DNA of 64,000 nucleotides from Sphingomonas aerophila (lineage in GTDB: Bacteria; Pseudomonadota; Alphaproteobacteria; Sphingomonadales; Sphingomonadaceae): positions 310,001-374,000 of the forward strand of contig NZ_JACIJK010000001.1 in assembly GCF_014199305.1 (NCBI RefSeq), in the 5' to 3' direction. The position numbers and the translations under genes are program-made. The notes under the pieces were generated by a model. The model was not told the DNA's origin, did not search any database, and saw nothing but the letters and a program-made list of their open reading frames with translations. Positions 17,490 to 27,027 of this stretch are shown in pieces; the stretch's first letter is position 1; each line of letters opens with the position of its first letter.

Positions 17490-18800
17490 TTAGCGCGGGA
17501 GGGTGATCGTCGCGCACAGCCCGCCCTCCGCCCGGTTGGACAGGCGCAGCTGCCCACCTTCCGCCGCGACTGCCTGCACCACGATCGGCAGGCCAAGCCC
17601 GAAACCGACCGTGTCCCGCGTACGCGCGACGTCCAGGCGGACAAAGGGCTGAAGCACCTCCTCCAGCTTGTCTTCCGCGATGCCGGGCCCGTCGTCTTCC
17701 ACCCTGACCTCCAGCGAGTCGGCTTTCGGCTCCAGCGTCACCCACACGTGATCGCCGTGGTGCAGCGCGTTGTCGACCAGGTTGGTGAGCGCGCGCTTGA
17801 TCCCGACCGGGCGAACGACGTGCTCGCAATGGTCGGGACCGTGATAGCTCGCCTCGCAGCCACGGTCGGTCGCGTCATCGACCAGCGTCGCGCACAGCAC
17901 TGCCAGATCGAGTAGCACCGGCGTCTCAGGGTCGCTTTCCCCACCCAGAAACGCGAGGAGCGATGCGACCATGGCATCCATTTCCTCGATGTCGCGGGTA
18001 ATCTGGCCCCGCAGGTCGGGAGTATCGATCGCCTCTGCCCGCAGCCTCAACCTTGCAAGTGGGGTGCGCAGGTCGTGGCCGACGGCTGCCAGCGCTTGTG
18101 TCCGTCCGGCGATCAATCGCCTGATTCGCGCCTGCATGCGATTAAAGGCGACGATCACCCGCTGCACCTCGCCCGGGCCATTCTCCTTGACCGGCACCTC
18201 GTCGCCGCTGCCGACCTGGTCCGCCGCCTCGGCAAGCCGTCGCAGGGGCAGCAAGGCGCGCCGCACCAACGTGCCGCCCAGCACCATCAGGGCCGCGGCG
18301 GGCACCAGGGCGAGCAGGATGCGATCCACCGCCAGGTTCAGGTCGGTGATTGGCTCCAGCGTGCGAAAGTACAGCCAGGTGCGATCTGGCAGTCGCAATG
18401 CACCCGTCACCACCGCACCGCGGCCAGGCGATGTCAGCCGCAGTCGCAGGTCCGTCCCCGCCAGCGACGGCTCCCAGGCAAGCACCTGCCGGCGCATCGC
18501 ATCCAGCGCGGGGGCGATCGGGGGAGGGGTGGGCAACCGGTCGTTCCACGCGACGACGTAGCGCGTGGTGGTCAGCTCCGATGCCATATCCGCGCGCTGC
18601 CCAGGCGGCTGTTCCGCGACCAGCCGCCGACTGATCACCAGATGCTCGGCCAGGCGACGGGCCTCGTCATCACGGACGGAGAACTGGCTCGCGCGTTCGT
18701 ACAGCAGGGTGGACGCCGCGAATTCGAACAACAGCGCCAGCAACAAAATGGCGACGACACGGCCCAGCAGGCCGACCGGCCGGTGCAAGAGGCGCTTCAA
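17490..18800 (-). CDS. EnvZ-like sensor histidine kinase
   Basis: This 436-residue membrane kinase has helices at about residues 10-32 and 161-180 flanking a periplasmic sensor of about 125 residues. A HAMP linker runs through about 180-232. The H-box AVGHDLRTPLARLRLR places the phosphorylated His at 242. The N-box NLVDNALHHG and the G-boxes EDDGPGIAED and GFGLGLPIV complete the ATPase domain. Its start is TTG at 18800, overlapping the stop of the response-regulator gene (TTGA), so translation is coupled. The stimulus is unknown. The overall layout resembles EnvZ/RisS osmosensor kinases. Confidence 0.92.
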   Translation of the reverse strand: MKRLLHRPVGLLGRVVAILLLALLFEFAASTLLYERASQFSVRDDEARRLAEHLVISRRLVAEQPPGQRADMASELTTTRYVVAWNDRLPTPPPIAPALDAMRRQVLAWEPSLAGTDLRLRLTSPGRGAVVTGALRLPDRTWLYFRTLEPITDLNLAVDRILLALVPAAALMVLGGTLVRRALLPLRRLAEAADQVGSGDEVPVKENGPGEVQRVIVAFNRMQARIRRLIAGRTQALAAVGHDLRTPLARLRLRAEAIDTPDLRGQITRDIEEMDAMVASLLAFLGGESDPETPVLLDLAVLCATLVDDATDRGCEASYHGPDHCEHVVRPVGIKRALTNLVDNALHHGDHVWVTLEPKADSLEVRVEDDGPGIAEDKLEEVLQPFVRLDVARTRDTVGFGLGLPIVVQAVAAEGGQLRLSNRAEGGLCATITLPR

Positions 18801-19507
18801 CGACGCTCCACGGGGGCGGACAGCATGTAACCAACGCCGCGGACGGTACTGATCGGGGCGGGGTGGCCACCGCTCGACAGCTTGCGCCGCAACCGGCTGA
18901 CCAGCACGTCGACGCTTCGGTCCGAACTGTCGCCCAGGCGCGTGCGGCTAAGCTCGATCAACCGCTCGCGCGCGATCACGCGGCCGGCATGGTCTAACAG
19001 CGCCACCAGCAGGTCGAATTCCGCTCCGGTCAGGTCGACGGCGGCCCCGGTCGGCGACGTCAGCGCGCGACGGGGCAGGCTGACCGTCCAGCCTTCAAAG
19101 GTCAGAACGCCTTCCTCACGGCCACCGGCCCGTGTTTCCAGCGGCGGGCGGCGCAGCACCGCGCGGACGCGGGCCACCAGCTCGCGGGTTGAGAAGGGCT
19201 TGGCGATGTAATCGTCGGCGCCCAATTCCAGTCCGACAACCCGGTCGGTTTCGCTGCCCTTGGCCGACACGAAGATGATCGGCACGTCGCTGCGCTGGCG
19301 CAATGCCCGGCAAAGGTCGATGCCGCTCGTGCCCGGCAGCATGATGTCGAGTATCACCAGGTCGACAGCGCCCGCCTCCAACGCCAGCCACATTTCCGGA
19401 GCGGCAGAGGCCGGGCGAACGACGAATCCGTTCTCCCCCAGGGCGCGGGCGGTGAGGGTACGAAGAGCGGGGTCGTCCTCGACGAGCAGGATGGTCGGCG
19501 CGGTCAT
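18797..19507 (-). CDS. OmpR-family response regulator
   Basis: This 236-residue regulator has a receiver domain (residues 3-120) and a winged-helix DNA-binding domain. The acidic pocket is EDD near residue 10, the phosphorylated Asp is in LVILDIMLPGTSG at about 51, and the switch Lys is in AKPFSTREL. The C-terminal half shows the OmpR/PhoB signature LTGAEFDLLVALLDHAGR and SVDVLVSRLRRKL. It forms an operon with the downstream histidine kinase. No structural target gene is adjacent, so the regulon is unknown. No clear ribosome site precedes the ATG at 19507; the MTAPTILLVEDD start is chosen by family alignment. Confidence 0.93.
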   Translation of the reverse strand: MTAPTILLVEDDPALRTLTARALGENGFVVRPASAAPEMWLALEAGAVDLVILDIMLPGTSGIDLCRALRQRSDVPIIFVSAKGSETDRVVGLELGADDYIAKPFSTRELVARVRAVLRRPPLETRAGGREEGVLTFEGWTVSLPRRALTSPTGAAVDLTGAEFDLLVALLDHAGRVIARERLIELSRTRLGDSSDRSVDVLVSRLRRKLSSGGHPAPISTVRGVGYMLSAPVERR

Positions 19508-19701
19508 GGGGGCGGAGGTAGGCCGCGCGTCCGGAACGGTCAACGCACCCCGCATCGTGTCGCGCCAGCCAGCTTCATCAACGCCGTTGAGCGAGCCTGC
19601 GCGTTTTCCTGCAAACGGGGCTTGCAGCACCCCGGACCCGCTGCTAGAGGCCCCCTCCTCAACAGCCCAGCGCCGCTTCCGGTGCGGGCCAAGACGCCAG
19701 A

Positions 19702-19776
19702 GCGGGCGTAGCTCAGGGGTAGAGCACAACCTTGCCAAGGTTGGGGTCGAGGGTTCGAATCCCTTCGCCCGCTCCA
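19702..19776 (+). tRNA. tRNA-Gly (GCC)
   Basis: This is a 75-base cloverleaf. The acceptor stem is GCGGGCG paired with CGCCCGC, followed by the discriminator T and an encoded CCA. The anticodon stem-loop AACCTTGCCAAGGTT presents GCC, which reads GGC and GGT glycine codons. The T-arm is GAGGGTTCGAATCCCTT. It is flanked by the response regulator on the left and the HhH mini-protein on the right. No integrase is present, so the tRNA is not serving as an occupied attachment site here. Confidence 0.98.
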
Positions 19777-19881
19777 GTCGCTGCCAGGCAGCACTGACAG
19801 ATGGTGTACCGGTGATCCTTCCCGGACACCGGCACGGCAAGACACCTTGCCATGATCATTGCAACGTCATCGGTCAGGCTG

Positions 19882-20082
19882 CTAGTCGCCGGCCGTCAGT
19901 TCGGGCGCGTCCGGGTCGACCTTGCCCGCAAGGCCCGGCACTTCATCCAGTTGGCGCAGGTCGGTGAAGCCGCCTCGCTCCTCGCGATAGCGTACGATCT
20001 CGAAACCGTGGCCGGCCAATGCCGGTACGCCGTCCAGTTCCGCTGCGCTCGCCGTGTTCACATTGGTGATCTGTTCGCTCAT
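19882..20082 (-). CDS. Helix-hairpin-helix mini-protein
   Basis: This 66-residue protein has the ComEA/HHH_3-like pattern: VNTASAAELDGVPALAGHGF (first helix-hairpin-helix), then YREERGGFTDLRQLDEVPGL (second). A short acidic tail ends the chain. Such modules bind DNA backbone or ADP-ribose-type ligands, or act as protein adaptors; there is no signal peptide or partner domain. ATG at 20082 is chosen because AGGAG lies about 10 bases upstream; the ATG at 20091 is too close to that site. It is divergent from the DUF72 gene. Confidence 0.8.
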   Translation of the reverse strand: MSEQITNVNTASAAELDGVPALAGHGFEIVRYREERGGFTDLRQLDEVPGLAGKVDPDAPELTAGD

Positions 20083-20211
20083 GCTTGCCATTCTCCTGGT
20101 CGGCTTCAACCGACGGGAGGCACCGACGTTCACTGGCGGCGAGATAATCCGAAAGCAGGGGCTCCTTCCGGCCGTGGCGGCGCTGGACCGCTTCCCTGCT
20201 AGACAACGACC

Positions 20212-21012
20212 ATGACGATTCGAATCGGTATCGGTGGCTGGACGTTTGAGCCCTGGCGGAACAGCTTCTACCCCGAAAAATGGCCGCACAAGCGTGAGCT
20301 GGAGTACGCCTCGCGCCAGTTATCCGCGATCGAGATCAACGGGACTTATTATTCGTCGTTCAAGCCGGCGAGTTGGGCGACCTGGCGTGACACGGTGCCC
20401 GACAACTTCGTGTTCGCCGTAAAAGCGTCGCGTTATTGCACCACCCGCAAGGTGCTGGCCGAGGCGGGGGAGTCGATCGAACGCTTTGTTGGGCAGGGCC
20501 TGACCGAGCTTGGCCCAAAGCTCGGCCCCATTCTGTGGCAGTTCATGCCGACGCGCCGCTTCGACCCGGATGACATGCGCGCGTTCATGGCGCTGCTGCC
20601 CACATCCCATGCCGGCGTGCCGCTACGCCACGCGGTGCACGCCCGGCACGACAGTTTTCGCGACCCTGAGTTCATCGCCATCGCGCGCGCGGCCGGTGTC
20701 GCCCTGGTTTATGCCGATTCGGCGGATTACCCGGCGATCCCCGACGTGACCGGGCCGTTCGTCTATGCCCGGCTGGAGCAGGCCGTCGAGGAGGTGCCCA
20801 CGGGCTATACCGACGACCAGCTACACCGTTGGGCGATCGCTGCGCGGGACTGGCAGGCGGGCAGGGCGCCTGCGGACCTGCCCTATGTGACCCCCGATGC
20901 GCCGGTGGCGGCAGAGCGTGACACGTTCGTGTTCTTCATCAACGGGGCAAAGGTGCGCGCGCCGCATGGAGCGATGGCGCTGATCGACCGGCTGGGCGGC
21001 CTTCCGGCCTGA
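20212..21012 (+). CDS. DUF72 (YecE-like) family protein
   Basis: This 266-residue TIM-barrel-like protein opens with IRIGIGGWTFEPWRNSFYP. ELEYASRQLSAIEINGTYYS and the FAVKASRY strand follow, all characteristic of DUF72. The family is widespread and its biochemical activity is unknown. The length is normal for the family. It has its own short upstream region shared with the divergent HhH gene and converges on the mitofilin-like gene 7 bases downstream. The ATG at 20212 matches family N-termini. Confidence 0.92.
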   Translation: MTIRIGIGGWTFEPWRNSFYPEKWPHKRELEYASRQLSAIEINGTYYSSFKPASWATWRDTVPDNFVFAVKASRYCTTRKVLAEAGESIERFVGQGLTELGPKLGPILWQFMPTRRFDPDDMRAFMALLPTSHAGVPLRHAVHARHDSFRDPEFIAIARAAGVALVYADSADYPAIPDVTGPFVYARLEQAVEEVPTGYTDDQLHRWAIAARDWQAGRAPADLPYVTPDAPVAAERDTFVFFINGAKVRAPHGAMALIDRLGGLPA

Positions 21013-21019
21013 TCGCTCG

Positions 21020-21859
21020 TCAGCCGGAGGTGCGGGCGTTCAGGGCAGCGCCCTCAAGCCGGTCGAGCGCCCGCCGTGCCGCGATGTAGCGGTCCGCCGC
21101 CCCAAGCCAGTTCGCCGCATCGCCGGCGCCCGGCATTCTTTGCACCTCTGCGCGCGCGGCCTCCACCTGGCCCGCCTCGATCAGTCGGCGCGCGCGGGCC
21201 AGGCGGTCGGCCGGAAGCGGTGACGGCGTTGCCGCATGACGCAGCACGATCAGGCCGCCCAACTCGCGCCGCAGCCCTGCCAGCCACCCCATCCGGGCCG
21301 TGCCGGTCGACAGGTCCGGGGCAATCGCGTCCAGTCCGACCCGCAGATCCTCCAGCGTGACCGGCTGGTGCGCGGCGTCGATCACCGTCGCAACGGCGCC
21401 GGGCTCCACCCCGCCGAAACGGGCGCGCAGTTGCGGCTCGATATAGCCCAGCCCCAGCCCGCGATCGATCGCGCGCCGCGCGGCAAAGGCGACCAGCGTT
21501 GCCTCGGCCCGCGTCGCCTGCCCGCCCGCCTGACCCACGCTGAGCGACAAATTGGCTGTTCGCGACTCCAGCGCCGCCAGTTCGGCCGCCAACGTCGCCT
21601 GTCGCGCCGCCAGGGTGGCCGGATCGCTTCCAGCCGTGGCGGCTGTCTGGGGCGAGGGGGCCGGCGACGTGCTCGGTACTGCGACGGCAGCCTGACGTGG
21701 AGCAGGTACGGCTTCGGACGCAGGCCGCAGCCACGCAACGCGGTCCATGGCGAAGCGCGCGGTTGCCAGGCCCGCAACGAAGGTGAGCAGCAGCACCGCG
21801 CCGATCCAGGCCCAGCGGACGCGCGTGCGCGCGTTGTCGGTCGAAAGAAGGCCGCTCAT
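21020..21859 (-). CDS. Mitofilin-like membrane protein of the hem cluster
   Basis: This 279-residue inner-membrane protein has one helix near the N-terminus (about residues 16-37). A Pro/Ala-rich linker and a helical periplasmic region follow ([24 protein letters not shown], probably coiled coil). A helical C-terminal half contains [21 protein letters not shown]. The third position after hemC and hemD is where alphaproteobacteria carry mitofilin- or HemX-like proteins. Its function is probably envelope organisation rather than haem chemistry, but that is inference. The ATG at 21859 lies 32 bases after hemD. Confidence 0.7.
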   Translation of the reverse strand: MSGLLSTDNARTRVRWAWIGAVLLLTFVAGLATARFAMDRVAWLRPASEAVPAPRQAAVAVPSTSPAPSPQTAATAGSDPATLAARQATLAAELAALESRTANLSLSVGQAGGQATRAEATLVAFAARRAIDRGLGLGYIEPQLRARFGGVEPGAVATVIDAAHQPVTLEDLRVGLDAIAPDLSTGTARMGWLAGLRRELGGLIVLRHAATPSPLPADRLARARRLIEAGQVEAARAEVQRMPGAGDAANWLGAADRYIAARRALDRLEGAALNARTSG

Positions 21860-21891
21860 ATGGCTGCTTATCCTCGCCCCATCTGGCGGGG

Positions 21892-22557
21892 TCAATCCGC
21901 GCGCCCATCCCGGCGCAGCAATGCGAGCAACGCGGCATCGCTCGGCTTCTGTGCGACCTGTATTCGGCCCCAGCCTTCTCCTGCGGCCTTGGCGATCGCA
22001 GGGGACAGGGCGGCAATGCACCACGCGCTCCGCGCCACCCCGTCACGCGCCGCCAGGTGTTCCAGCCGTTCGGCCGCCCGTACCGAATGGAGCAAGGCCG
22101 TGGGCGCGTCGTAGCCTGCCAGCGCTCCTGCCGGAACAGCCACGGCTTCGCTGGTGTAGACCGCAAGCGCGTCCACGCCCGGCACCGAAACATGGTGCCG
22201 CCCGCCCAGGTGGAGCAATCGCTTCATGGAACCCGCGGCAGCCACCGCCGCCGTCACCCCACTGCTGCCGACAATTGTGACGCGAAACCTCGCATCACGG
22301 GCAGCGGCCGCCGTGGCCTGTCCCACCGCCACGACGGGCAAGGTCCGCAACTGGTCAAGGCCGCTCCCCCCATGCCGCACTGCGTTGGCACTGGTCAGCA
22401 GCAGTGCGTCGTACCTGGTGGGATCGGGCACAGCCCAGGGCAGCGCCATCACCTCGAACAGCGGCAGGCAGTGCGCAATCCAGCCCGCTTGCCGCAGCGC
22501 ATCCGACGTGCGCGCGTTGCCCGGTTCGGGCCGCAGGACCAACGCCTCGCGGCTCAC
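21892..22557 (-). CDS. hemD: Uroporphyrinogen-III synthase
   Basis: This 221-residue enzyme closes and rearranges hydroxymethylbilane to uroporphyrinogen III. It shows the loose HemD pattern: [19 protein letters not shown] at the start and [14 protein letters not shown] in the first domain. The [17 protein letters not shown] hinge and a second domain ending in [13 protein letters not shown] complete it. The start is GTG at 22557, overlapping the hemC stop as GTGA, so HemC and HemD are made in step. That suits their shared unstable intermediate. Identification rests on these weak motifs plus the strong context. Confidence 0.9.
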   Translation of the reverse strand: MSREALVLRPEPGNARTSDALRQAGWIAHCLPLFEVMALPWAVPDPTRYDALLLTSANAVRHGGSGLDQLRTLPVVAVGQATAAAARDARFRVTIVGSSGVTAAVAAAGSMKRLLHLGGRHHVSVPGVDALAVYTSEAVAVPAGALAGYDAPTALLHSVRAAERLEHLAARDGVARSAWCIAALSPAIAKAAGEGWGRIQVAQKPSDAALLALLRRDGRAD

Positions 22558-23483
22558 CCGTTGAACAATCGCCTGACCCCGGCCGGGGCGCGGCCCAGCA
22601 GGTCGGCCGCAAGCGCCTGCCCGACACTAGCGGGATCCTGCCCCTCATGGCTGCCTGTGACCCGCTCCGTGCCATCCTCATCGAGCAGTTCGGCCGTCAG
22701 TTGCAGGGTGCCAGAGGCGGTAATGGTGGCAAGCGCCCCAACCGGCGAATGGCAATCCGCGCGCAATGCGGCGAGCAGCGCCCGCTCGGCCAGCACACAA
22801 CGGAACGTCGCCTCGTGGCTGACCCCGGCAAGCGGGCGTGTTGCGGCATCGTCGTCGCGGCGCACTTCGATGCCGACAGCGCCCTGGGCGGGCGCTGGCA
22901 GCATGACGTCGATCGGCACCGCGCTGCCAACGCCGTTGCGGCCAAGCCGGTCGAGACCCGCCGCGGCCAGCAGGGTCGCGTCCACCTCGCCGGCCGCAAG
23001 CTTGCCGAGCCGCGTGTCGACATTGCCGCGAAACAACACGACGTCCAGATCCGCACGATGGCTGAGCAGCTGCGCGCGCCGGCGCGGCGAACTCGATCCG
23101 ATCCGCGCGCCTTTTGGCAGCGCGTCGATTGATGGCGCCCCGATCAGCCGGTCGCGCACATCCGCGCGGGGCAGGGTGCCGGCCAGCCGAATGCTGTCGG
23201 GGCGCACCGTTTCCACGTCCTTCATCGAGTGCACACAAGCGTCGACCTCACCCGCCAGCAGCGCGCGGTCCAGTTCCTTGGTCCACAGCGCCTTGCCGCC
23301 GATCTCGGCCAGCGCGCGGTCCTGTACCCGGTCGCCAGTGGTGCGGATCACCACCGTCTCGATGGCGTCCTCGGCCCAGCCATGCGCCGTGCACAGGGCG
23401 TCGCGCACCATGGCCGCCTGCGCCAGCGCGAGCGGCGAACCGCGAGTGCCAAGTCTGAACCGCACTGCCCTGCCTTCTTCCAT
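22554..23483 (-). CDS. hemC: Porphobilinogen deaminase (hydroxymethylbilane synthase)
   Basis: This 309-residue enzyme joins four porphobilinogens into hydroxymethylbilane. It has the family start [14 protein letters not shown], the VHSMKDVET active-site region and [11 protein letters not shown] (substrate-binding arginines). GRNVDTRL-like residues are present as [12 protein letters not shown], and the cofactor Cys lies in ADCHSPVGA, which carries the dipyrromethane. It is divergent from tsaD across 70 bases, an arrangement often seen in alphaproteobacteria. The ATG at 23483 is the first family-like start. Confidence 0.96.
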   Translation of the reverse strand: MEEGRAVRFRLGTRGSPLALAQAAMVRDALCTAHGWAEDAIETVVIRTTGDRVQDRALAEIGGKALWTKELDRALLAGEVDACVHSMKDVETVRPDSIRLAGTLPRADVRDRLIGAPSIDALPKGARIGSSSPRRRAQLLSHRADLDVVLFRGNVDTRLGKLAAGEVDATLLAAAGLDRLGRNGVGSAVPIDVMLPAPAQGAVGIEVRRDDDAATRPLAGVSHEATFRCVLAERALLAALRADCHSPVGALATITASGTLQLTAELLDEDGTERVTGSHEGQDPASVGQALAADLLGRAPAGVRRLFNG

Positions 23484-23553
23484 AGCCTGTTACGCCGCCT
23501 ATCGGACCATGCGCGCCCTTCGACAAGCGCAAGGCGACGCGGTAGGGGCGCCT

Positions 23554-24579
23554 ATGCTCATCCTCGGCCTCGAATCTTCCTGCGACGAAACCGCGGCGGC
23601 GCTGGTTACCGATGACCGGCGCGTGCTCGCGCACAAGCTGGCGGGACAGGAGGCGGCGCACGCGCCCTATGGCGGTGTTGTGCCGGAAATCGCGGCGCGC
23701 GCGCACGTCGAAGCGCTGGAGCCACTGATCGCCGCCGCCCTGGCCGAAGCGGGCGTTTCATTGGCGGATGTGGATGCGATCGCCGCCACCGCCGGGCCGG
23801 GGCTGATCGGTGGCGTCATGGTGGGGCTGGTGACCGGAAAGGCGCTGGCCCATGCCGCGGGAAAGCCGCTCCTTGCGGTCAATCACCTGGAAGGGCACGC
23901 GCTCAGCCCACGGCTTGCCGACCCTGCGCTCGCCTTTCCCTATCTGTTGCTGCTGGTGTCGGGCGGGCATTGCCAGTTGCTGCTGGTCGAGGGCGTCGGG
24001 CGCTATCGCCGCCTCGCCACCACGATCGACGATGCGGCGGGCGAAGCCTTTGACAAGACAGCAAAGGCGCTCGGGCTTGGCTATCCGGGCGGGCCCGCCG
24101 TTGAACGAGCCGCTGCGGCGGGCAACCCGGCAGCGGTGCCGCTCCCCCGCCCGCTGAAGGGCTCGGCCGAGCCGCATTTCTCCTTCGCCGGCCTGAAGAG
24201 CGCGGTTGTGCGCGCCGTCGGCCACCATGCGATGGAGGACATCGCTGCCTCGTTCCAGGCGGCAGTGGTGGAATGCCTGATCGACCGCACCCGCCGCGCG
24301 CTGGCTGCTGCTGGCCCGGTCAGCGCGCTGGTGGTCGCTGGCGGAGTGGCCGCGAATGGCGCGGTTCGGACCGCGCTGGAGGCGCTGGCGCATGAGCGTG
24401 ACCTGCGGTTTGTCGCGCCGCCCGGATGGCTCTGCACCGACAACGCGGCCATGATCGCCTGGGCGGGCGCGGAGCGTTTCGCGGCGGGGATGACCGATCC
24501 CCTGGACGTGCCCGCAAGGGCGCGCTGGCCACTCGACCCTGATGCTGAGGCGGTACGCGGGGCAGGGGTAAAGGCGTAG
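23554..24579 (+). CDS. tsaD: tRNA threonylcarbamoyltransferase subunit TsaD
   Basis: This 341-residue protein makes the t6A modification at A37 of ANN-decoding tRNAs together with TsaB and TsaE. It has [17 protein letters not shown] at the start. The metal-binding histidines are in [11 protein letters not shown], and the ASKH-fold nucleotide segments are [12 protein letters not shown] and [11 protein letters not shown]. The C-terminal [12 protein letters not shown] motif is also present. ATG at 23554 is the start; the open frame runs about 1.5 kb further upstream but is antisense to hemC and hemD there. It stops 9 bases before the convergent heparinase gene. Confidence 0.97.
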   Translation: MLILGLESSCDETAAALVTDDRRVLAHKLAGQEAAHAPYGGVVPEIAARAHVEALEPLIAAALAEAGVSLADVDAIAATAGPGLIGGVMVGLVTGKALAHAAGKPLLAVNHLEGHALSPRLADPALAFPYLLLLVSGGHCQLLLVEGVGRYRRLATTIDDAAGEAFDKTAKALGLGYPGGPAVERAAAAGNPAAVPLPRPLKGSAEPHFSFAGLKSAVVRAVGHHAMEDIAASFQAAVVECLIDRTRRALAAAGPVSALVVAGGVAANGAVRTALEALAHERDLRFVAPPGWLCTDNAAMIAWAGAERFAAGMTDPLDVPARARWPLDPDAEAVRGAGVKA

Positions 24580-24588
24580 GCGCGCCGG

Positions 24589-26325
24589 TCAGGCCGCGCG
24601 CTTCAATGCCCAGCTGACGCTCGCTCCACCCGACGCCGCTTCACCGACGACGACCAGCTGCTGGGTCGGGACCGGCCGCCCGGCAGCGTCGATCCACAAG
24701 CTGCTCTCCACCGTCAGCGCGCCGCCACGACACCGGAACTGCCACAACATGCCGCCGGGCAACCGGAGTATCGCGGCAAGCCCATCGGCGGTGGGCGACG
24801 CCTCCAGGCCCTCGCCCAGATGAAAGCGGACCGCGAAGGGCACCGTTCCGACCCGGCGCCGCCGACCGGAGGGCAGCAGCTGATCCTCCCCCCGCAATTC
24901 ACGGCCATCGCTCGTCAGCATCAGCTGGCGACGATGGGCAAAGCCCCAGCGACGGGCATAGCCGTCATGGCTGGCGTCGATCCGACTGCCGCTTTCGCTC
25001 TCCAGCCGCGACAGCTCGACCTCCGCCACGCCGCGGCCAAGTGTGCCGTCGAGATGGATCGCGGTGGAATTCGAATCCGCCATCACCAGCGTCGAATGTG
25101 CGGCCGTGGTCCGCAGCGCTTCTGCAATCGCCGGGGGCAACTGCGCCACCGCCGCCCTTGCGCCGCCGCAGTTGACGATCAATCGCGATGCACCGTCGGA
25201 AAACTCGAACGCAAGCGTGGAGGCGCAACCGCCCTCCACGACTCGCGCGACCGGCGGCGGGGCGGCGTCGATGATCAGCACGGCGCTGCCAGCCGCAAGC
25301 CGCTGATAACCCCAATCGCGAGCCTGGCGGAGCGGACGGGTGCGCACGCCGCTCGCCTCGATCACTGCCGCCACCTCCGCTGCCCCGACCGGGCCGCCGC
25401 CCTGCCAGCTCGACAAGGCCCGGTCGCCATGGGTGACGCCCAGCAATGCGCCCACCGCCTTGGTCAGCGATGTCGCCAGGACCGGCGGCAGTTCCAGCCG
25501 GCGCGCGGCATAGGTTTCGCGTAGCATCGCCAGCAACGCGATCACGTCCAGCAGCATGGCGGGGCTGCGCGACACGCTTCCCCCGTCATCCGATTGCCCG
25601 CTGCCGATCGCGCGTTGCAGGCCCGCTTCGCCGAACTCGACCCTCGGCTCCCCGCCCGGGATCAGCAGGCCCGCAGCAACCACCCCGCACCAAGCGGCGA
25701 TCCGCGCGGCGCCGGCCGGCGCCTTGTCGGAACTGCGATCAAGGTGCCTTGCACCCCGCGCCAGGGCGTTCAGCACTTTGGACCGGTACACCAGGTCGCC
25801 GGACGACAGGATCAATGGCGCGTGCGCTGTCCAGAACAGGATGCGCCTGCCCCAAAGGTCGGGCCGCCAGGCCATCCCGGCGACCGTGTCGGCATAGGTA
25901 TCCAGCCAGCGCGACATGATCAGTTCGGCAATCGATGCACCGATCGCTCGCGTGGTCACGGTGGACAGGTCGCGCAGCCAGGCGAAGCTATGGGCGTATT
26001 CGGCAAAGGCCCGGCCGATCTTCGGGTCGGACAGGTCCAGCGTGTCGATGGCGTGGCGCTCACCGCGAAACAGCATCTCGCCGTTCAGCAGCGCTTGCCC
26101 GCGCGCCACATCGCCAACCACCGGATCATCCGGCACGGCCTGGAGTTTCAGCGGGTAGCGACCGCGCAGCCTCAGTGAGTGGAGCGGGGTACGCCAGGTC
26201 AGCTTGTGAAAGCGCTCGATCAGCCGCTCGGCAAGGCTCAGCCCCTTGTCCCCGCCCAGCCGGACAAGGCGCCGACCCTCGTCGATTGTATCGGGCGCCG
26301 GCAGTTCGCCTTCGAAGTCGCTCAT
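24589..26325 (-). CDS. Heparinase II/III-family protein
   Basis: This 578-residue protein matches the heparinase II/III-like family. It has a helical (alpha/alpha)6 N-terminal part (residues 30-290, with [20 protein letters not shown]) and a beta-sandwich C-terminal domain ([34 protein letters not shown]). There is no signal peptide, so unlike secreted lyases it may act in the cytoplasm. Its ATG overlaps the rpe stop (ATGA at 26322-26325). The run rsmB-rpe-heparinase next to purH recurs in alphaproteobacteria, but the substrate has not been defined to my knowledge. A polysaccharide lyase role is inferred from the fold. Confidence 0.88.
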   Translation of the reverse strand: MSDFEGELPAPDTIDEGRRLVRLGGDKGLSLAERLIERFHKLTWRTPLHSLRLRGRYPLKLQAVPDDPVVGDVARGQALLNGEMLFRGERHAIDTLDLSDPKIGRAFAEYAHSFAWLRDLSTVTTRAIGASIAELIMSRWLDTYADTVAGMAWRPDLWGRRILFWTAHAPLILSSGDLVYRSKVLNALARGARHLDRSSDKAPAGAARIAAWCGVVAAGLLIPGGEPRVEFGEAGLQRAIGSGQSDDGGSVSRSPAMLLDVIALLAMLRETYAARRLELPPVLATSLTKAVGALLGVTHGDRALSSWQGGGPVGAAEVAAVIEASGVRTRPLRQARDWGYQRLAAGSAVLIIDAAPPPVARVVEGGCASTLAFEFSDGASRLIVNCGGARAAVAQLPPAIAEALRTTAAHSTLVMADSNSTAIHLDGTLGRGVAEVELSRLESESGSRIDASHDGYARRWGFAHRRQLMLTSDGRELRGEDQLLPSGRRRRVGTVPFAVRFHLGEGLEASPTADGLAAILRLPGGMLWQFRCRGGALTVESSLWIDAAGRPVPTQQLVVVGEAASGGASVSWALKRAA

Positions 26326-26987
26326 CCAGCCCTCAATGCGGCGATCGCCTCGGCGTAATGGTCGGGGCCGCCACGGAACACGGCAGTGCCCGCCACCAGC
26401 GCATCCGCGCCCGCCTCGATGCAGCGGGCGGCGCTATCGGGGTCGATGCCGCCGTCCACCTCCAGGTCGATGTCGCGCCCCGTCTTGTCGATCATCGTCC
26501 GGATGGCTGAAATCTTCTTGAGCTGGGACTCGATGAAGTGCTGGCCCCCGAAGCCGGGATTGACGCTCATCACCAGCACCTGGTCGACCAGGTCCAGCAG
26601 ATAGTCGAGCATCTTGGCCGGCGTGCCCGGATTCAGCACCACGCCCGCGCGCTTGCCCAGCGACTTGATGTGGCCAAGCGTACGGTGGATGTGCGGCCCC
26701 GCCTCCGGGTGAACGATAATCGTGTCCGCCCCTGCTTGCGCGAAGGCATCGAGGTACGCGTCAACCGGCGAAATCATCAGGTGGACGTCGAATGGCTTGG
26801 TCGTGAACGGCCGGATCGCCTTCACGATGGCCGGCCCCAACGAGATGTTCGGGACGAAGTGCCCGTCCATGACATCGATGTGGATCCAGTCCGCGCCCGC
26901 GGCATCGATCGCGCGCACCTCCTCACCCAGCCGGGCGAAGTCAGCGGACAGGATGGATGGGGCGATGCGGACGGGCTTGGCGGGCAT
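26322..26987 (-). CDS. rpe: Ribulose-phosphate 3-epimerase
   Basis: This 221-residue TIM-barrel enzyme interconverts ribulose 5-phosphate and xylulose 5-phosphate. It has [16 protein letters not shown], then [16 protein letters not shown] with the catalytic Asp and metal His. [24 protein letters not shown] and LEVDGGI (second Asp) follow, with the phosphate-binding [12 protein letters not shown]. The ATG at 26987 is chosen by family alignment; the frame continues upstream, antisense or out of frame to rsmB. It lies 40 bases after rsmB and overlaps the heparinase gene by four bases. Confidence 0.97.
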   Translation of the reverse strand: MPAKPVRIAPSILSADFARLGEEVRAIDAAGADWIHIDVMDGHFVPNISLGPAIVKAIRPFTTKPFDVHLMISPVDAYLDAFAQAGADTIIVHPEAGPHIHRTLGHIKSLGKRAGVVLNPGTPAKMLDYLLDLVDQVLVMSVNPGFGGQHFIESQLKKISAIRTMIDKTGRDIDLEVDGGIDPDSAARCIEAGADALVAGTAVFRGGPDHYAEAIAALRAG

Positions 26988-27027
26988 GGACGGTGGAACG
27001 TGTAACAGTCCCCTGCGCTCCGGCAAG

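Noticed and set aside
19777..19881. Possible attachment site or small RNA after tRNA-Gly
   Set aside because: Only a short GCTGCC-AG-GCAGC repeat is present, with no duplicated tRNA end and no T-run.
23516..23545. Sequence similar to the CTTCGACAAGC-type dispersed repeat of sphingomonads, in front of tsaD
   Set aside because: Only a degenerate part of the repeat can be seen and no second copy was noticed in the window, so it is not called a repeat element.
22057..23553. Long plus-strand open frame upstream of and in frame with tsaD
   Set aside because: It is antisense to hemC and hemD, has no family-like sequence before [12 protein letters not shown], and reflects the lack of stops in GC-rich DNA.
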